Shown piece after piece: positions 27,004-35,358 of a stretch of 64,000 nucleotides of DNA. Source of the DNA: Nocardia arthritidis NBRC 100137. GTDB taxonomy: Bacteria; Actinomycetota; Actinomycetes; Mycobacteriales; Mycobacteriaceae. Location of the stretch: contig NZ_BDBB01000045.1 of assembly GCF_001612765.1 (NCBI RefSeq), positions 1-64,000 on the forward strand, written 5' to 3'. The first letter of the stretch is position 1. Each line of letters begins with the position of its first letter. A program made the position numbers and the translations under genes. The notes under the pieces are model-generated. The model made no database searches. It saw only the letters and a program-made list of their open reading frames with translations, and had not been told where the DNA came from.

Positions 27004-27014
27004 GCGTTTCCGTC

Positions 27015-28382
27015 ATGTCGTCGTCGACCCGTGCCGCCGCGAGGCGGGAAGCCCCGCTGACCCTCGACCAGCCCGCCCCGAAAGTGCTCTCGTTCTGGGA
27101 CCAGAGCGCGTTCTGGGCCAATCTCGGCGTCAGCCTCTTCGCGTTCTCCGGCGCGTATACGGTGCTCGCGCCGAACCCCGAGGGAGCCGCGCAGCTCTCG
27201 ATCGCGGCCGGAATCCTGGCGACCGTCCTGGGCACCCTGGTGGGTGCGGCGATGCTCGGTGCCGCGGCACTGACGGGCGCGCGCACGGGACAACCCGCGA
27301 TGGTCCTGCTGCGCGGGCTGTTCGGCGCGAAGCTCAGCTATCTGCCCACCGCGCTCAACATCGCTCAGTTGATCGGCTGGGGAACGTTCGAGCTGATCGT
27401 CATCGGTGACGCGGCCGAGGAACTGTTCGGCGGTGATCCGCACTGGCTCTACGTGGTGGTCGCCGGCGTGCTGACGACCGTGCTCACGATCTGGCCGCTG
27501 GGCTCGGTGCGGTTGCTGCGCAGATTCGTCACCGCGGGCGTCGTGATCGCCCTGGTCTGGTTCTACACGCAGTTCTTGCGCGCCGGTCTGCCCGATCTGC
27601 GGGCGAACCCGGGTCCGAGCGGGGGCGGGCCGTTCGGCGTCGACTGGAACCTCTTCTGGGTCGCCACCGATGCCGCCTTGGCCGTCTCCATCTCGTGGGT
27701 GCCGGTCGCCGCCGACTACACCCGGCACGCCCGCTCCGGTCGCTCGGCATTCGGCGCGGCAGGCGGGGCGTACGCACTCACCCAGATCATCGCCTACGTG
27801 CTCGGCCTGTTCGCGCTGGCCCTGGCGACCGGCGAAGGCGGACCATACGCACCGTTCCTGCACGTGAGCCTCGGTGCGCTGTTCTTCTTCGTCTTCGTGC
27901 TGCGAGAAGCGGATCAGTCCTTCGCCAATGTCTATTCCACCGCCGTCTCGATCCAGAATCTCGCACCGCGCGTGGATCGCCGGGTGCTCTCGATCGGCCT
28001 GGGCGCCCTGATCACGATTCTGGCCCTGCGGTTGAACATGGCGAACTACTTCGGCTTTCTCGGGCTGATCGGCTCGGTGTTCGTGCCGCTGCTCGGTGTG
28101 CTCGTCGCCGACTTCTTCTTGCGTGCCCGCCGCGAGTGGAACACCGCGCCGGACGCGCCCGCGCGCTGGGGCATGGTGGCCGCCTGGCTGGCCGGGTTCG
28201 TGGTATATCAACTGGTCAACCCGGGTGACGCCGGTGCGTGGACACGATTCTGGGACGACGTCCAGCAGGCCCTGCACTTCACCGGGCAGGCGTGGATGAG
28301 CGCATCGCTGCTGTCGTTCGTGGCGGCACTGGCGGTGGCCTGGCTGGTCGGCAAGGTGACGGCGAAGACCCCATCGGCGTAG
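27015..28382 (+). CDS. cytX: CytX-like hydroxymethylpyrimidine/thiamine precursor permease (NCS1 family)
   Basis: 455 residues, about 12 membrane helices. The N-terminal LSFWDQSAFWANLGVSLFAF and the SWVPVAADYTRHARSG segment are typical of nucleobase:cation symporter 1 proteins of the CytX branch. Members import pyrimidine-like compounds; those under a TPP riboswitch, as here, are predicted to import the thiamine pyrimidine precursor HMP. Expression should fall when TPP is plentiful. The specific substrate is inferred from the riboswitch, not shown. Confidence 0.85.
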   Translation: MSSSTRAAARREAPLTLDQPAPKVLSFWDQSAFWANLGVSLFAFSGAYTVLAPNPEGAAQLSIAAGILATVLGTLVGAAMLGAAALTGARTGQPAMVLLRGLFGAKLSYLPTALNIAQLIGWGTFELIVIGDAAEELFGGDPHWLYVVVAGVLTTVLTIWPLGSVRLLRRFVTAGVVIALVWFYTQFLRAGLPDLRANPGPSGGGPFGVDWNLFWVATDAALAVSISWVPVAADYTRHARSGRSAFGAAGGAYALTQIIAYVLGLFALALATGEGGPYAPFLHVSLGALFFFVFVLREADQSFANVYSTAVSIQNLAPRVDRRVLSIGLGALITILALRLNMANYFGFLGLIGSVFVPLLGVLVADFFLRARREWNTAPDAPARWGMVAAWLAGFVVYQLVNPGDAGAWTRFWDDVQQALHFTGQAWMSASLLSFVAALAVAWLVGKVTAKTPSA

Positions 28383-28403
28383 GGGATTTGCCACCATGGA
28401 GAG

Positions 28404-29231
28404 ATGGGCCGGATCAGGATCGGTACGTCGGGCTGGGTCTACCCGCCATGGCGCGGAACGTTCTACCCTCGGGGCCTCGCGCACAAGCGTGAATTGGCCT
28501 ATCTGTCGGAGCGACTCGACAGCGTCGAGATCAACGGCTCGTTCTATTCGTTGCAGCGTCCGTCCAGTTACCAGAGGTGGGCGGAGCAGACTCCGGACGA
28601 CTTCCTGTTCGCGGTGAAAGGCAGCCGCTTCATTACCCACATGAAGCGGCTTCGCGACGGTGACGAACTGCTGGCGAACTTCCTCGCGTCCGGCCCGCTG
28701 GCGCTCGGGCCCAAACTGGGCCCGATCCTCTGGCAGCTGCCCCCGACCTTCCGCTTCGACGCCGACGTGCTGGACGTCTTCTTGTCCGGGCTCCCCCGCA
28801 GCACCGAGCAAGCCGCCGAGATCGCGCGGCGGCACGATCACCGCGTCGACCCCGCGCACACCAGCACCGATGCCGACCGGCCGGTGCGGCATGCCCTGGA
28901 GATCCGGCACGACAGTTTCATGACCCCGGCGTTCACCGATCTGCTGACCCGTCACAACGTGGCCCTCGTCGTCGCCGATGCCGCGGGCAAGTATCCGCTG
29001 CTCGAAGCGGTCACCGCCGACTTCGTCTACATCCGGTTGCACGGGCACGACGAGCTCTACGTCAGCGGATACACCGACGAGGGCTTGGACATGTGGGCGG
29101 AGAAGATCCACTCGTGGGCGAGCTCGTGCGACGTCTACACCTATTTCGACAACGACGCGAAGGTGCGGGCGCCTCGCGACGCGATGGCGTTGCGCGAGCG
29201 CCTCGAACCGGTCGTCCGGCCCGCGGGGTGA
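28404..29231 (+). CDS. DUF72 domain-containing protein
   Basis: 275 residues, TIM-barrel-like DUF72. Diagnostic blocks: IRIGTSGWVYPPWRGTFYP at the start, DSVEINGSFYSLQRPSSY, FLFAVKGSRFITHMKRL, and the C-terminal VYTYFDNDAKVRAPRDAMAL. The family is widespread but has no firm biochemical role. It begins 21 bases after the permease stop and may share its transcript. The full family length is present. Confidence 0.88.
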   Translation: MGRIRIGTSGWVYPPWRGTFYPRGLAHKRELAYLSERLDSVEINGSFYSLQRPSSYQRWAEQTPDDFLFAVKGSRFITHMKRLRDGDELLANFLASGPLALGPKLGPILWQLPPTFRFDADVLDVFLSGLPRSTEQAAEIARRHDHRVDPAHTSTDADRPVRHALEIRHDSFMTPAFTDLLTRHNVALVVADAAGKYPLLEAVTADFVYIRLHGHDELYVSGYTDEGLDMWAEKIHSWASSCDVYTYFDNDAKVRAPRDAMALRERLEPVVRPAG

Positions 29232-29241
29232 GGACAGGAAG

Positions 29242-29385
29242 GTGAGGCCGGTGCGGCCGGTCGCGGTCTGCGGGCCGAGAGAGTGCACGTCGCGGGAAGC
29301 GGAGTGGGCGCGCGCGGTCGGCGGGCTCTTGGCACGCGCGGTGGGCCGGGTGCTGGACGGGATCGCACAGGCCGAGCCGACCTGA
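29242..29385 (+). pseudogene. Possible internally deleted LOG/TIGR00725-like fragment
   Basis: A 47-codon frame with AGGAAG ahead of its GTG reads VAVCGPRECTSREAEWARAV GGLLAR, which resembles the N-terminus of TIGR00725/LOG-type nucleotide-binding proteins. It then jumps to AVGRVLDGIAQAEPT and stops. A normal member is about 160-180 residues, so the nucleotide-binding glycine-rich core is gone. It starts 10 bases after the DUF72 stop. Confidence 0.4.
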
Positions 29386-29636
29386 TATCACCCGGGCGGC
29401 CCGAGTCGGACGGACGAATGGTCCCGATGCCGCCGAATCGGCCACAGCGCTTGCCATCGAGCATCCCCTGGGCGGAAAGCCACGGCCCACCGTCATTGCG
29501 TGAGACGCGGCTCCACCTGCTCGACCTGTGCCGGGTATTCACGCCGTGATGTCCTAAGCCATCCGATTACCCACCGCCACAGTTGTTTCGGCATGCCGAG
29601 ACCTCTGATCCGGTCTGGCACAAAACTTTCTGATCA

Positions 29637-29659
29637 CGCAATCTTGCGCCCCACGCAAG
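29637..29659. promoter_or_regulatory. Overlapping inverted repeats, probable TetR-type operator
   Basis: CTTGCG (29643-29648) and CGCAAG (29654-29659) form a perfect inverted repeat with spacer CCCCA. The first arm also pairs with CGCAA at 29637-29641. It lies 19 bases upstream of the TetR-hydrolase fusion gene, so autoregulation is likely. Confidence 0.5.
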
Positions 29660-29677
29660 TTTCGTTAGGGTGGAGAC

Positions 29678-31111
29678 GTGGCATTCGTACTCGGCCTGCG
29701 CGAGCGCAAGAAGCTCGCCACTCGCGAGGCGCTCGGCTTCGCGGCGCTGCGGCTGGCTGTGGAACGCGGAGTGGACAACGTCCTGGTCGAGGACATCGCC
29801 GCGGCGGCCGAGGTGTCGCCCCGGACGTTCAACAACTATTTCGCGAGCAAGTACGAGGCCGTCTGCTCGGTGGCGGTCGACCGGGCCCGCCGGATCGCCG
29901 ATCACCTGCGCGAGCGGCCCGCCGACGAGCCGCTGTGGCCTGCGGTGATCCACGCCGTGCTGGCGGAGTTCCGTGATGCCGAGCCGCCCGACCCCGCGTG
30001 GACCGCCGGCGTCCGTTTGGTCACCCGAGCGCCGTCGCTGCAGGGCGAGTACCTCAAATCCCAGGCGGTGATCCAAACCGCCCTTGCCGCGGCCATCGCC
30101 GAGCGCACCGGACGCGACCTCGGCGCCGACATGTTCCCGCGGATCATGGCGGGCGCCATCGCGGCCGCGCTGTCGGTGGCCATCGACCGATGGGTCGACG
30201 CCGATCCCCCCGTTTCCGCGCTACCGGTCATCCGGGAGGCGTTGCGGCAACTGTCTCTTCTTCCAGGAGCATTCCCGATGGACGTACCGACCCAGCACAC
30301 CCTCGCCGTCCCCGGCGCCACGCTCTACTACGAGATCCGCGGCAACGGACCGGTGTTGTTGCTGATCCCCGGCGGCAACGGCGACGCCGGGACTTTCGAC
30401 GGCATCGCCGAACGTCTCGCCGACCGATACTGCGTGGTCTCCTACGACCGGCGCGGTTTCACCCGCAGCCCCCTCGACGGACCGCCGGACAATCGCGTGA
30501 TCACCGATGGCCAGGACGCCGCGGCGCTGCTCACGCACCTGACCGACCAGCCCGCCCACGTGCTCGGCAGCAGCTCGGGCGCGATCGTGGCGCTCGAATT
30601 GCTGCGCGCCCGGCCGGACCTGGTGCGCACGCTGGTCGCGCACGAACCACCGCTGGCCACACTGCTGCCCGATGCCCAGAAGTGGCTGACCTTCTTGGAC
30701 AGCGTCCACGAACAGAGCAGGAGCGAGGGCACGCTCGCGGCCATGGCGGCGTTCGCGGAGGGCATCGGTCTGCGGATCGCGCCACCTCCGCCGGGCGAGC
30801 AGTTGCCGCCCGAGGCCGTCGAGATGATCGGGAGGATCCAGCGGAACCTGGTGTTCTGGATGGAGCACGAACTGAGGCAATACCCGCGCTACATCCCGGA
30901 TCTCGCGGCGTTGCGTGCGTCGGCGGACCGTCTGGTGCTCGGGGTCGGGCAGGACTCGCGAGACACCTTCCCGGCGCTCCCGAACGCCGCGCTCGCGGAG
31001 AAACTCGGGCTGGACGTCGTCGAGTTCGCGGGCGACCACGTCGGCTACCGCAGCGCACCCGACGAGTTCGCCGCCCGGCTGCACCGGATCCTCACCCGCG
31101 ACGACCGGTGA
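29678..31111 (+). CDS. TetR regulator fused to an alpha/beta hydrolase
   Basis: 477 residues with a GTG start. Residues 1-200 are a TetR-family regulator (ERKKLATREALGFAALRLAV; helix-turn-helix LVEDIAAAAEVSPRTFNNYF). Residues 201-477 are an alpha/beta hydrolase with VLLLIPGGNGDAGTFDGI, nucleophile elbow LGSSSG (Ser299) and the C-terminal histidine region FAGDHVGYRSAPDEFA. The two parts are in one frame with no stop between them. An ATG at 30278, exactly at the domain junction, has AGGAG eight bases upstream, so a free hydrolase could also be made from the same message. Usually these are two adjacent genes, regulator and target enzyme; here they appear fused. Confidence 0.85.
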   Translation: MAFVLGLRERKKLATREALGFAALRLAVERGVDNVLVEDIAAAAEVSPRTFNNYFASKYEAVCSVAVDRARRIADHLRERPADEPLWPAVIHAVLAEFRDAEPPDPAWTAGVRLVTRAPSLQGEYLKSQAVIQTALAAAIAERTGRDLGADMFPRIMAGAIAAALSVAIDRWVDADPPVSALPVIREALRQLSLLPGAFPMDVPTQHTLAVPGATLYYEIRGNGPVLLLIPGGNGDAGTFDGIAERLADRYCVVSYDRRGFTRSPLDGPPDNRVITDGQDAAALLTHLTDQPAHVLGSSSGAIVALELLRARPDLVRTLVAHEPPLATLLPDAQKWLTFLDSVHEQSRSEGTLAAMAAFAEGIGLRIAPPPPGEQLPPEAVEMIGRIQRNLVFWMEHELRQYPRYIPDLAALRASADRLVLGVGQDSRDTFPALPNAALAEKLGLDVVEFAGDHVGYRSAPDEFAARLHRILTRDDR

Positions 31112-31129
31112 CGCCGTCGCGGCGGAAAC

Positions 31130-31453
31130 TCACGCCGACTGCCGCAGCGGATGAAGGGCGGCCAGTGCTCGCAGGGCGTCGGCACGCGAAATGGGCTGGT
31201 CGTTCTCCAGGGCGGCCAGCTCCAGTTCGATCCAGTCGCGAATGAGTGCGGACATGGTCACGTTGCGCTGCTCGGCGGCCTTCTTGACGCGCTGGTGCAG
31301 CTCCAGCGGGATGCGCAGCGACGTGGTGACGGTGACCGTGTCCTCGGCGCGCAGCGGCGGGGGCAGCTCGGCCGGGTGGACGGGCGCGTCGCCGTATTCC
31401 AGACCGGACAGGAAGTCCCGGACGTCCTCGGGGTTCGTCGGATAGTCAGTCAT
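31130..31453 (-). CDS. Antitoxin-like ribbon-helix-helix protein
   Basis: 107 residues. The segment VTVTTSLRIPLELHQRVKKA AEQRNVTMSALIRDWIELEL fits an RHH/CopG-type DNA-binding fold (beta strand, then two helices). Such antitoxins bind their toxin through another region and repress their own operon. Its start codon overlaps the end of the upstream toxin-like gene by 8 bases, a toxin-first order like that of BrnTA systems. Confidence 0.72.
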   Translation of the reverse strand: MTDYPTNPEDVRDFLSGLEYGDAPVHPAELPPPLRAEDTVTVTTSLRIPLELHQRVKKAAEQRNVTMSALIRDWIELELAALENDQPISRADALRALAALHPLRQSA

Positions 31454-31724
31454 CGGCGTGCTCCCAACGCTCGAGTTCGGCCACCTGGGCTTCGGTCATC
31501 TCGACCGCGCCCAGGATGTCCCACTGCCAGCCTTCGGTGCGGCGGACAGCGACGATGAGCGGTCGGCCCGTCTCGGTCCGGCCCCACACCGTCAGGACCG
31601 TGAGTTCGTTCCGGCCACGCGCCCACCGAGGCCATCGGCGGGCGCCCATGAGCACCTGCAGCACTTCGCGAGGGTCGATCCCCACCAGCGACAACAGTGC
31701 CCACTCAGGCCAGTTATAACCCAC
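31446..31724 (-). CDS. Putative toxin of a toxin-antitoxin pair (BrnT/RelE-like)
   Basis: 92 residues with a GTG start. Compact basic N-terminal half (GIDPREVLQVLMGARRWPRW ARGRNE) followed by beta strands LTVLTVWGRTETGRPLIVAV RR and WDILGAVEMTEAQVAELERW E. The pattern 'interaction with newly formed strands returning V-R-R' is like BrnT and related RNase toxins, but I cannot prove the family. Evidence is mostly context: small size, overlap with an RHH gene and a palindromic promoter. A ribosome-binding site is not obvious, and a TATTAT-like -10 lies just 8 bases before the GTG, so the message may be leaderless. Confidence 0.6.
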   Translation of the reverse strand: MGYNWPEWALLSLVGIDPREVLQVLMGARRWPRWARGRNELTVLTVWGRTETGRPLIVAVRRTEGWQWDILGAVEMTEAQVAELERWEHADD

Positions 31725-31732
31725 GATCAGCG

Positions 31733-31748
31733 ATAATACAAGTGTATT
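31733..31748. promoter_or_regulatory. Promoter and palindromic operator of the toxin-antitoxin operon
   Basis: Perfect inverted repeat AATACA-AG-TGTATT at 31735-31748, in an AT-rich patch unusual here. Its left arm overlaps a minus-strand -10-like TATTAT (31733-31738). An RHH antitoxin bound here would block RNA polymerase, which suits autorepression. Confidence 0.55.
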
Positions 31749-31757
31749 GCACGGAGC

Positions 31758-33446
31758 TCACCGCGCTCTCGCCCGGGACAGATTCCAGCTCGGCCAGGCG
31801 TCCCCGTCGAGGTCCGCCCGCAGCCGGGTACGCACCTGCGTGCGCAGCGGCTCGGGGAGCCGGTCGGTCGCGGGCAGGATGTCCGGCGAGAGGGTGACCA
31901 GGTATTCGATGTCCAGCGTTTTGCCGCGCTGCCAGCGATCGATGTTCTGCTCGGCGATCAACCGCTCCGGGTCCAGGACGGCCAGCGCAAGCAGCGTCGC
32001 CATCGCGGTGCCCACCACGGCGCGCGGCAACCATTCCCGGCGCAGCCGCAGGACCGCGGCCGACACCAAGACGTAGACCAGGCCGAGCCACAGTTCGCAG
32101 ACTTCCACCAGCAGGCGCAGCACTGTGAACCCGTAGGCCTGCTGGTAGGTCCACATCCGGCCGAGCGCCGAGGCGACGATCACCAACGCGAGCACACTCA
32201 CCGCCACCAGCAGACCCCGCAGCCACCACCGGTCGGCAGCGGTGTCCTGGGCCGCCCAGCGCAGCACGACCATGAGCACCGCGAGGGTCAGCACGGTGAC
32301 GGCCGACAGCTGCCAGAAACCGGTGCGCGCGTATTCGGCGTAGGTCAGGCCCGAGGTCTGCCGGACGTAGTCGTCGCCACCGAAGAGCACCACGAACTGG
32401 GTCGCGACGAACGCCGCGAACAGGACCGCGAGCGCGCCGACCGGCAGCGCCCATTCCGATCGGCGCAACGTTCGCGCGGCCACCGCCGCTGTGGCGGGCG
32501 GCGGCGGGCCCGCCAGCAGGAACAGCGCGCCGAGCGTGCCGAGACCGGCCACCGCGAACAGCGCGATCCACCGCGCCATCGACGGAATGTCCACCTCCGG
32601 CGTCACGGTTTCGAGCAACGCCGCGAACATGGCGTCGGCGCTGCCGAGCAGCGGGACGAACACCGTGAGCAGCGCGACGGTCACCGCTGCCGACAACCCC
32701 AGCCGCCACGCATGTGGCGCGTTCCCGCTACGCACGCGGGCGGTACCGGCGTATGCCCACGGCACGGCGGGCGCCGCCGCGAGCCAGACGGCGAACGCGT
32801 CGTAGAGGATGCCGTTCGCCGAGCGGCGTGCGACGACCGCCAGCGAACCGGCGACGCATGCGGCGACCACGCACAACGCGAACAACCAGCCGGCGGCGCG
32901 GACGGCCCCTACCGCGAGCAGGGCGAGCGCGAGCGTCGCCCACCACAGCCGCCCCGCGTTGTACCGAGGAGAACCGCTGCGGGCGGTCTGTCGTTCGAAC
33001 GTCGCCTCGCCCGCATCATCGCTCGTCGTACTCGCCGCTCGCCTACGAGCGTCGCGGTCGACGAGGAACACCGCCGACGCGGCGATACCGGCCGCGAGGA
33101 GCCACCCGACGCCGGGCCGGTCCCAGTGGATCAGCACCGCGGCAGCCGCTCCGGAGACGAGCGCGGCGAGCGCCACGCCGGGAGGGCAAGCGACCCGGCG
33201 CCACTTGGGCGGACATGGGGGAAACATCGGGCCGGTCACCGGCGGACCGGTGTTCTCCGCACGCACCTGGGCAACCGCGACCGCTGCGCGCCCCGGCGGC
33301 GCCCACACCGATGCCGGCGTAGCGGGAACTTCGCTGGAATCGGTTGCGGATGGCGCGGATTCAGCCGGCGGAACCGAGGACATCTCATCGGCCGGCCCGG
33401 ATGGCGCCGCGCCGGGCGCCGGCGCTGGTTCGGGATCTGGAGGCAT
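31758..33446 (-). CDS. DUF4153/DUF4173-type polytopic membrane protein
   Basis: 562 residues. A long proline/alanine-rich cytoplasmic N-terminus of about 100 residues precedes at least 12 hydrophobic segments. The conserved membrane core includes NGILYDAFAVWLAAAPAVPW, FVATQFVVLFGGDDYVRQTS GLTYAEYARTGFWQL, and the C-terminal DPERLIAEQNIDRW. This is the pattern of the DUF4153/DUF4173 family, whose role is unknown. It follows the response regulator and kinase genes in the same direction, 74 bases after the kinase, so it may belong to their operon or regulon. GGAAC precedes the ATG. Confidence 0.78.
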   Translation of the reverse strand: MPPDPEPAPAPGAAPSGPADEMSSVPPAESAPSATDSSEVPATPASVWAPPGRAAVAVAQVRAENTGPPVTGPMFPPCPPKWRRVACPPGVALAALVSGAAAAVLIHWDRPGVGWLLAAGIAASAVFLVDRDARRRAASTTSDDAGEATFERQTARSGSPRYNAGRLWWATLALALLAVGAVRAAGWLFALCVVAACVAGSLAVVARRSANGILYDAFAVWLAAAPAVPWAYAGTARVRSGNAPHAWRLGLSAAVTVALLTVFVPLLGSADAMFAALLETVTPEVDIPSMARWIALFAVAGLGTLGALFLLAGPPPPATAAVAARTLRRSEWALPVGALAVLFAAFVATQFVVLFGGDDYVRQTSGLTYAEYARTGFWQLSAVTVLTLAVLMVVLRWAAQDTAADRWWLRGLLVAVSVLALVIVASALGRMWTYQQAYGFTVLRLLVEVCELWLGLVYVLVSAAVLRLRREWLPRAVVGTAMATLLALAVLDPERLIAEQNIDRWQRGKTLDIEYLVTLSPDILPATDRLPEPLRTQVRTRLRADLDGDAWPSWNLSRARAR

Positions 33447-33520
33447 GGTTCGTTCCTTCGATAGGCGTGCGGAATCACCCCGGGTCCGCTCCCGCGGTCC
33501 GGGTCGGGTGGTGTGGCAGA

Positions 33521-34606
33521 TCAGCGTCCGGGCAGAACCACCCGGATGCGGGAGCCGGGATCGGCGACCGCGATGGCGCCGCCGTGCAGGTCGACCACCC
33601 AGCGGGAGATGGCCAGACCCAGTCCGGTGCCTCCGCCCGCGCTGCGGCCACCCCTGGTGAACCGGTCGAACACTTGGGCTCGTTCGGCGAGCGGAATGCC
33701 GGGGCCGTCGTCCTCGACCTCGATCACGATCTCGCCCTGCGATGCGCGCACGGCCAGGCGGACTTCCCCGCCCGCGGGCCCGTGCCGGGCGGCGTTGTCG
33801 AGCAGGTTGAGCAGCACCTGATGCAGGCGCGCACGGTCGGCGTACACGCGGGCGGCGCCGGGCAACACGTCGGTGCGGAAGCGCACGCCGCGGCCGAGCG
33901 CGGCGGTCATGACCTCCGCTTCGGCGACGACGTCGGCCAGCAACGGCGCGATCGGCAGATCCTCGCGATCGAGCGGGAAGGCGCCCGCTTCGATGCTGGA
34001 GAGGTCGAGCAATTCCGAGACGAGAAGTGTCAGCCGCTCGGTCTGGGCCAGCGCGGTGCGCAGGGTCGCCGGGTCGGGTTGGGAGACGCCGTCGACCAGG
34101 TTCTCCAGTACGGCGTGCAACGCCGTGATCGGGGTGCGCAATTCGTGCGAGACGTTCGCGATGAGATCGCGGCGTTGCCGATCGGCCGCCGCCAGGTCGG
34201 CGGCCATCTGGTTGAACGCCTCGGCCAGTTGCCCGACTTCGTCGCGCGAACTCGCCCGCACCCGCAAGGTGTAGTCGCCGTGGGCCATCCGCTTCGCCGC
34301 CGCGGTCATCTCCCGCAGCGGCCTGGTGATGCCGTGGGCGAGGAATTGCGAGGTGACCAACGCGATCACCACCGCGGTGAGCGTGGTGCGCGGCGGCAGC
34401 CACCCTATCTTGAATCGGAAGAACCCGAACGCGACACCGCCGGAGCACAGCATGAGGATCGCGAGCTTCAGCTTGATCGACTTCACCGGGTCCAACGGCC
34501 GCGGCAGCAGCTCGGCCACCCCGTCGCTGAGCCTGCGCCACTCGCCGGAAACGGTGCCGGACATCGCCTTCCACACCCGTGGCGCGTTCTCGGGACCGGC
34601 GCTCAT
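33521..34606 (-). CDS. Sensor histidine kinase
   Basis: 361 residues. Two membrane helices near the N-terminus with a very short extracytoplasmic loop (LKLAILMLCSGGVAFGFF; TTLTAVVIALVTSQFLAHGI). Then a HAMP segment (ITRPLREMTAAAKRMAHGDY), an H-box ANVSHELRTPITALHAVLEN and the catalytic domain with N-box LHQVLLNLLDNAARHG, G1 DDGPGIP and G2 GGTGLGLAI. With almost no periplasmic domain it probably senses an intramembrane or cytoplasmic cue. The start overlaps the stop of the response-regulator gene by 4 bases, so the pair is coupled. Confidence 0.92.
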   Translation of the reverse strand: MSAGPENAPRVWKAMSGTVSGEWRRLSDGVAELLPRPLDPVKSIKLKLAILMLCSGGVAFGFFRFKIGWLPPRTTLTAVVIALVTSQFLAHGITRPLREMTAAAKRMAHGDYTLRVRASSRDEVGQLAEAFNQMAADLAAADRQRRDLIANVSHELRTPITALHAVLENLVDGVSQPDPATLRTALAQTERLTLLVSELLDLSSIEAGAFPLDREDLPIAPLLADVVAEAEVMTAALGRGVRFRTDVLPGAARVYADRARLHQVLLNLLDNAARHGPAGGEVRLAVRASQGEIVIEVEDDGPGIPLAERAQVFDRFTRGGRSAGGGTGLGLAISRWVVDLHGGAIAVADPGSRIRVVLPGR

Positions 34607-35298
34607 CGGGCTTCCAGGGCGTATCCGACGCCACGCACGGTGCGGATCAGGTCGGCGCCGAGTTTGCGGCGCAACGCCTTGATGTGGCTGTCGACCGCGC
34701 GGGTGCCCGCCGCGTCGGACCAGTCCCAGACGTCTTCGAGCAGTCGCTCCCGTGCGAGCACCATGCGCGGGCGCCGGGCCAGCCGGGCGAGCAGATCGAA
34801 TTCCAGCGGCGTGAGCAGCGCCTCCACCTCCGCGCGCCAGACCCGGCGCTGGTCGACATCGATGCGGAGATCACCGACCAGGATCGTGGCGCCGTCGCGA
34901 TCGGCCGCCCGGTCCATCCGGCGCAGCAGCGCGTGCACCCGGGCAGCGAGCACACGCAGCGAGAACGGCTTCGTCAGATAGTCGTCCGCGCCGACGCCCA
35001 AGCCGACGAGCTGGTCGGTTTCGTCGGCGCGCGCGGTCAGCATGAGCACGGGCACCGCCCGGCGCGCCTGAATGCGACGGCATACCTCCAGGCCGTCGAA
35101 TCCCGGCAGCATGACGTCGAGCACCACCAGATCGGGGTCGACGGCCTCGGCGGCGGCGACGGCCGAGGGGCCGTCGTGGGCCAGCTCGACGGTGAACCCC
35201 TCCGCGCGCAAGCGTGCCGCGACGGATGCGGCGATGGTCATCTCGTCGTCTACGACCAGGATCCGCCGTGCGGGGTGCGCCGGTGCGCTGTGTTCCAT
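34603..35298 (-). CDS. OmpR/PhoB-family response regulator
   Basis: 231 residues. The receiver domain (ILVVDDEMTIAASVAARLRA, phospho-acceptor in LVVLDVMLPGFDG, conserved lysine in DDYLTKPFSLRVL) is followed by a winged-helix output domain (LTPLEFDLLARLARRPRMVL, ending VRGVGYALEAR). The frame extends upstream to 35712, but the ATG giving MEHSAPAHPARRILVVDD is the natural start. It is translationally coupled to the kinase. The target genes are unknown; the membrane-protein gene downstream is a candidate. Confidence 0.93.
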   Translation of the reverse strand: MEHSAPAHPARRILVVDDEMTIAASVAARLRAEGFTVELAHDGPSAVAAAEAVDPDLVVLDVMLPGFDGLEVCRRIQARRAVPVLMLTARADETDQLVGLGVGADDYLTKPFSLRVLAARVHALLRRMDRAADRDGATILVGDLRIDVDQRRVWRAEVEALLTPLEFDLLARLARRPRMVLARERLLEDVWDWSDAAGTRAVDSHIKALRRKLGADLIRTVRGVGYALEAR

Positions 35299-35358
35299 GC
35301 ACCGAACCCTAGCCACCGGTTGTGGAGAGAACCGGCGGCATTTGTGGAGATTTCGTGA

